DNA of 7,150 nucleotides from positions 1-7,150 of the forward strand of contig WJMB01000157.1 in assembly GCA_014728185.1 (NCBI GenBank). The letters run 5' to 3'. Below the pieces are notes generated by a model that was not told the DNA's origin, did not search any database, and saw only the letters and a list, made by a program, of their open reading frames with translations. Source of the DNA: Candidatus Coatesiibacteriota bacterium (GTDB lineage: Bacteria > RBG-13-66-14). The first letter of the stretch is position 1. Each line of letters starts with the position of its first letter. This document shows positions 5,498 to 7,150 of this stretch, one piece after another. A program made the translations under genes and the position numbers.

Positions 5498-5514
5498 TGC
5501 AAGAAACGTGCCAA
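5498..5514 (-). promoter_or_regulatory. sigma54-type -24/-12 promoter, leftward
   Basis: On the minus strand TTGGCACG (5514-5507), TTTC, then TTGCA (5502-5498) match the full consensus, with GG and GC 10 bases apart. The predicted start is about 5487, directing transcription into the gene-free region and toward gltX, about 1 kb away. The other outer arm (5559-5574) would lie at about -72 to -87. This promoter faces its twin at 5441-5456. Confidence 0.48.
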
Positions 5515-5588
5515 CGCCTCGCGCTCGGCTGTTCCAGTGGTATCGGCGCCGGGCATCGGCGGCCGATTCACCGTTCGTCGCTTGCGGA

Positions 5589-5612
5589 AACGGGGACCGT
5601 TCGGTCCCCGTT
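5589..5612 (-). terminator. terminator of the parvulin gene
   Basis: AACGGGGACC (5589-5598) and GGTCCCCGTT (5603-5612) form a perfect 10-pair stem with a 4-base loop, 26 bases past the stop at 5639. On the minus strand the stem ends in GTTT then CC, a short U-tract. This is typical placement for an intrinsic terminator, though the tract is weak. Confidence 0.7.
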
Positions 5613-5638
5613 GCGAGTATCCATGCGGGGGGACTTTG

Positions 5639-7150
5639 CTAACCGGCGTCCTCTTCCTCTTCCATTTGGCGTTGGAGCTCTTCGAGTCGGCGCTGTTCGG
5701 CTTTGGCGATGAGCTCGGGCAGCAGGTTCCTAACCTCGGCCTCGGCGACCAGCTCGCCGACCCAGGCCTCGAAGAAGGGGTTGCGCAGGGCGTAGGAGAG
5801 GCTGAGCCGGGTGTCCTCGAGGGAGGCTCCGTAGTCGACGGGGGAGGGCTCGTCGATCGAGACGCCTCGTACCAGGTAGTAGCTCTCACCCTGCTCGACG
5901 ACGGGGGAGAGCTCGCCCGGGTTCAGTTCGAATGCCCAACGTGCCGGCTTTGCGGCGTTGCCGATGCCGGGGAGACTGCCGGAGCGGGTCACGCCGACGA
6001 CGTTGATGATCTCGAAACCGGCCGCGGCGCAGGCGGTTTCGAGGTCGGTCTCGTCGGCGGCGTCGCGGAGTTCGGCGGCGGCCACGGCGGCCATCTCGGC
6101 GGCGCGTTCACGGACGAGTTGGCTCTCGACACGGCCCTGGACCTCTTCGAAGGGGTAGGGCTCGGAGGGTTGGCGCTCGACCAGACGCAGGACGTAATAG
6201 TCGCGGCGCAGGGACTGGCTTTCCTCACCGGGCATGGAGTAGTCGCGGGTAATGATGCCGGAGAGCTCGCCGGGCTCTTCGAGGGCGAAGGCTGCGGCGC
6301 GGAAGCCGAGGAAGGAGCCGATCTTCTCGTTGACGATAACGGCGTCCTCAGCCAGGTTTTCAACGCTCTGGACCTCGATGCCCAGGCTGCCCAGGCGCTG
6401 GGTGATCTCTTCCAGGCTCTCGCCGCGATCCAGGCCTTTTTGTATCTCCTCGACGTAGCCGTCGATTGCCTCGAGGGTTTGGTCCATGCGCAGTTCGTGC
6501 TCGAGGGCGCTCTTGATATCCTCGAAGGGTATCTCGTCGGGTTCGCGGTAGATCAGGTGGTATCCGAACTGGGTCTGAACGGGCTCGGTGGTGTAAGTTT
6601 CGGGATCGAGGGCGAAGGCGGCGATTTCGAACTCGTCGACCATCTTGCGTCCGGCCGGTCCTTCGAGGGTGGGATCGGCGTTGCGGCGGAAGAAGCCCAG
6701 GTCGCCTCCGTCGGCGGCCGAGGCGTCCTCGGAGAGCTCGCCGGCCAGTTCGGCGAAGTCCTCGCCGGCATCGAGGCGCGCGAGGGCCTCCTCGGCGCGG
6801 GCGTAGGCTTCGTCGAGGGCCTCGGGCGAGTCGTCGGCCGGAGTGAACAGGATGTGACGGGCGCGCAGGTAGTCATCTTTGCGCCGCTCGTAGAGGTCGC
6901 GCAGCAGCTCCTCGTCGAAGCTGATCATTTCGTAGAGGTCGTTGAAGACCAGGGCGATGTAGTCGACGTCGACGCGCGCGGGGGCGGGGAACTCGTCCCG
7001 GTGCTCCTCGTAGTAGGCCCGGGCCTCGCCCTCGTCGAGCTGGACCAGTTGCTGGAAGTCGCCGCCGGGGACGACGACCACGTCGGCGGTTGCCGTCTGG
7101 CGGGTCGCGACGAACTCCATCCGCGCGTAGGGCTCGGGTGCGAAGACGGC
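5639..7150 (-). CDS. PpiD/SurA-type parvulin peptidyl-prolyl isomerase, 5' end missing
   Basis: The frame is open to the window edge: ten codons (AVFAPEPYAR) precede the first visible Met at 7120, so the true start, and any signal or membrane anchor, lies outside. Numbering from that Met, residues 1-86 are the linker found before the isomerase in PpiD-like proteins. Residues 87-192 are a parvulin domain with ARHILF (87-92), GGDLGFF (138-144) and FGYHLIYR (185-192). It would catalyse cis-trans proline isomerisation and chaperone exported proteins. The tail repeats the parvulin closing strands twice more: AAFALEEPGELS with YYVLRLVERQP (276-318), and WAFELNPGELS with SYYLVRGV (395-420). These are likely degenerate, non-catalytic modules, as in PpiD/SurA. 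The C-terminus (about 471-493) is a charged helix ending MEEEEDAG. The 493 visible residues fit a protein of 600 or more. The stop is TAG 5641-5639. PpiD versus PrsA/SurA cannot be decided without the N-terminus. Confidence 0.88.
   Translation of the reverse strand, partial: AVFAPEPYARMEFVATRQTATADVVVVPGGDFQQLVQLDEGEARAYYEEHRDEFPAPARVDVDYIALVFNDLYEMISFDEELLRDLYERRKDDYLRARHILFTPADDSPEALDEAYARAEEALARLDAGEDFAELAGELSEDASAADGGDLGFFRRNADPTLEGPAGRKMVDEFEIAAFALDPETYTTEPVQTQFGYHLIYREPDEIPFEDIKSALEHELRMDQTLEAIDGYVEEIQKGLDRGESLEEITQRLGSLGIEVQSVENLAEDAVIVNEKIGSFLGFRAAAFALEEPGELSGIITRDYSMPGEESQSLRRDYYVLRLVERQPSEPYPFEEVQGRVESQLVRERAAEMAAVAAAELRDAADETDLETACAAAGFEIINVVGVTRSGSLPGIGNAAKPARWAFELNPGELSPVVEQGESYYLVRGVSIDEPSPVDYGASLEDTRLSLSYALRNPFFEAWVGELVAEAEVRNLLPELIAKAEQRRLEELQRQMEEEEDAG

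Larger units (their letters stand above)
5391..5574. repeat. nested inverted-repeat element with two pairs of perfect arms
   Basis: The outer arms ACGGTGAATCGGCCGC (5391-5406) and GCGGCCGATTCACCGT (5559-5574) are exact 16-base reverse complements. The inner arms GGCGTTGGCACGTTTCTTG (5437-5455) and CAAGAAACGTGCCAACGCC (5500-5518) are exact 19-base reverse complements, extended by one more pair (C5456/G5499). The outer-to-inner gaps are 30 bases on the left and 40 on the right, and are not themselves complementary. The centre holds a small CCTG-AAA-CAGG hairpin (5473-5483). No flanking target-site duplication and no transposase are seen, so a mobile-element reading is possible but unsupported. 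The inner arms contain sigma54-type promoter motifs. Confidence 0.85.

Noticed and set aside
5391..5574. Integron attC site or insertion sequence ends
   Set aside because: No integrase-type core sites, no transposase and no flanking target duplication (TTCC on the left versus TCGT on the right). Retained only as an inverted-repeat element.
4460..5638. tRNA, tmRNA, RNase P or SRP RNA hidden in the gene-free stretch
   Set aside because: No GGTTCGAAT-type T-loop with a matching acceptor stem, no RNase P conserved core and no tmRNA ends were found by eye on either strand.
5374..5889. 171-codon minus-strand frame overlapping the parvulin 3' end
   Set aside because: Out of frame with a well-supported parvulin gene and reads through its terminator and the inverted repeat; Ser/Pro/Arg composition typical of a shadow frame.

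Overview
The window looks like chromosomal DNA of a GC-rich bacterium with a cell envelope, since it has exported proteins and a periplasmic-type peptidyl-prolyl isomerase. The genes are very GC-rich (one 60-base stretch of gltX hand-counts at about 80%). None of the genes fixes the phylum. The exported GATase-like protein ends in a Ser-Trp-Gly-x-Ile-Lys tail that I loosely associate with exported proteins of uncultured candidate phyla, but that is memory-level inference.

Layout. Positions 1-1221, plus strand: the 3' end of an unrecognised, very tryptophan-rich protein, tightly followed by a small exported protein with a class I glutamine-amidotransferase-like (GATase1/ThuA-like) fold. Positions 1222-1383: a convergent intergenic region with a strong inverted repeat and an intrinsic terminator. 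Positions 1384-4459, minus strand: gltX (glutamyl-tRNA synthetase) upstream of lat (L-lysine 6-aminotransferase). A 193-base gap between them holds a good sigma70-type promoter and a long hairpin at the predicted 5' end of the lat transcript. Positions 4460-5638: almost 1.2 kb without a convincing gene, including an AT-rich island (about 40% GC by hand count over 4681-5100). This desert ends in a nested inverted repeat (5391-5574) whose inner arms each carry a near-perfect sigma54 -24/-12 promoter, facing one another. Positions 5639-7150, minus strand: the 3' part of a PpiD/SurA-type parvulin chaperone followed by its terminator; its 5' end lies outside the window.

How the genes relate. GltX charges tRNA with glutamate, and Lat makes glutamate while deaminating lysine at the epsilon position. 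The two share a strand but lat seems to have its own promoter, so they are neighbours more than a functional operon. The two plus-strand proteins are probably co-translated and at least one is exported. The parvulin would help fold such exported proteins, but nothing in the sequence links it to them directly.

Most unusual: the mirror-image pair of sigma54-like promoters inside a nested inverted repeat next to a gene-free AT-rich island. Known RNA genes (tRNA, rRNA, tmRNA, RNase P), CRISPR arrays and transposases were looked for by eye and not seen.
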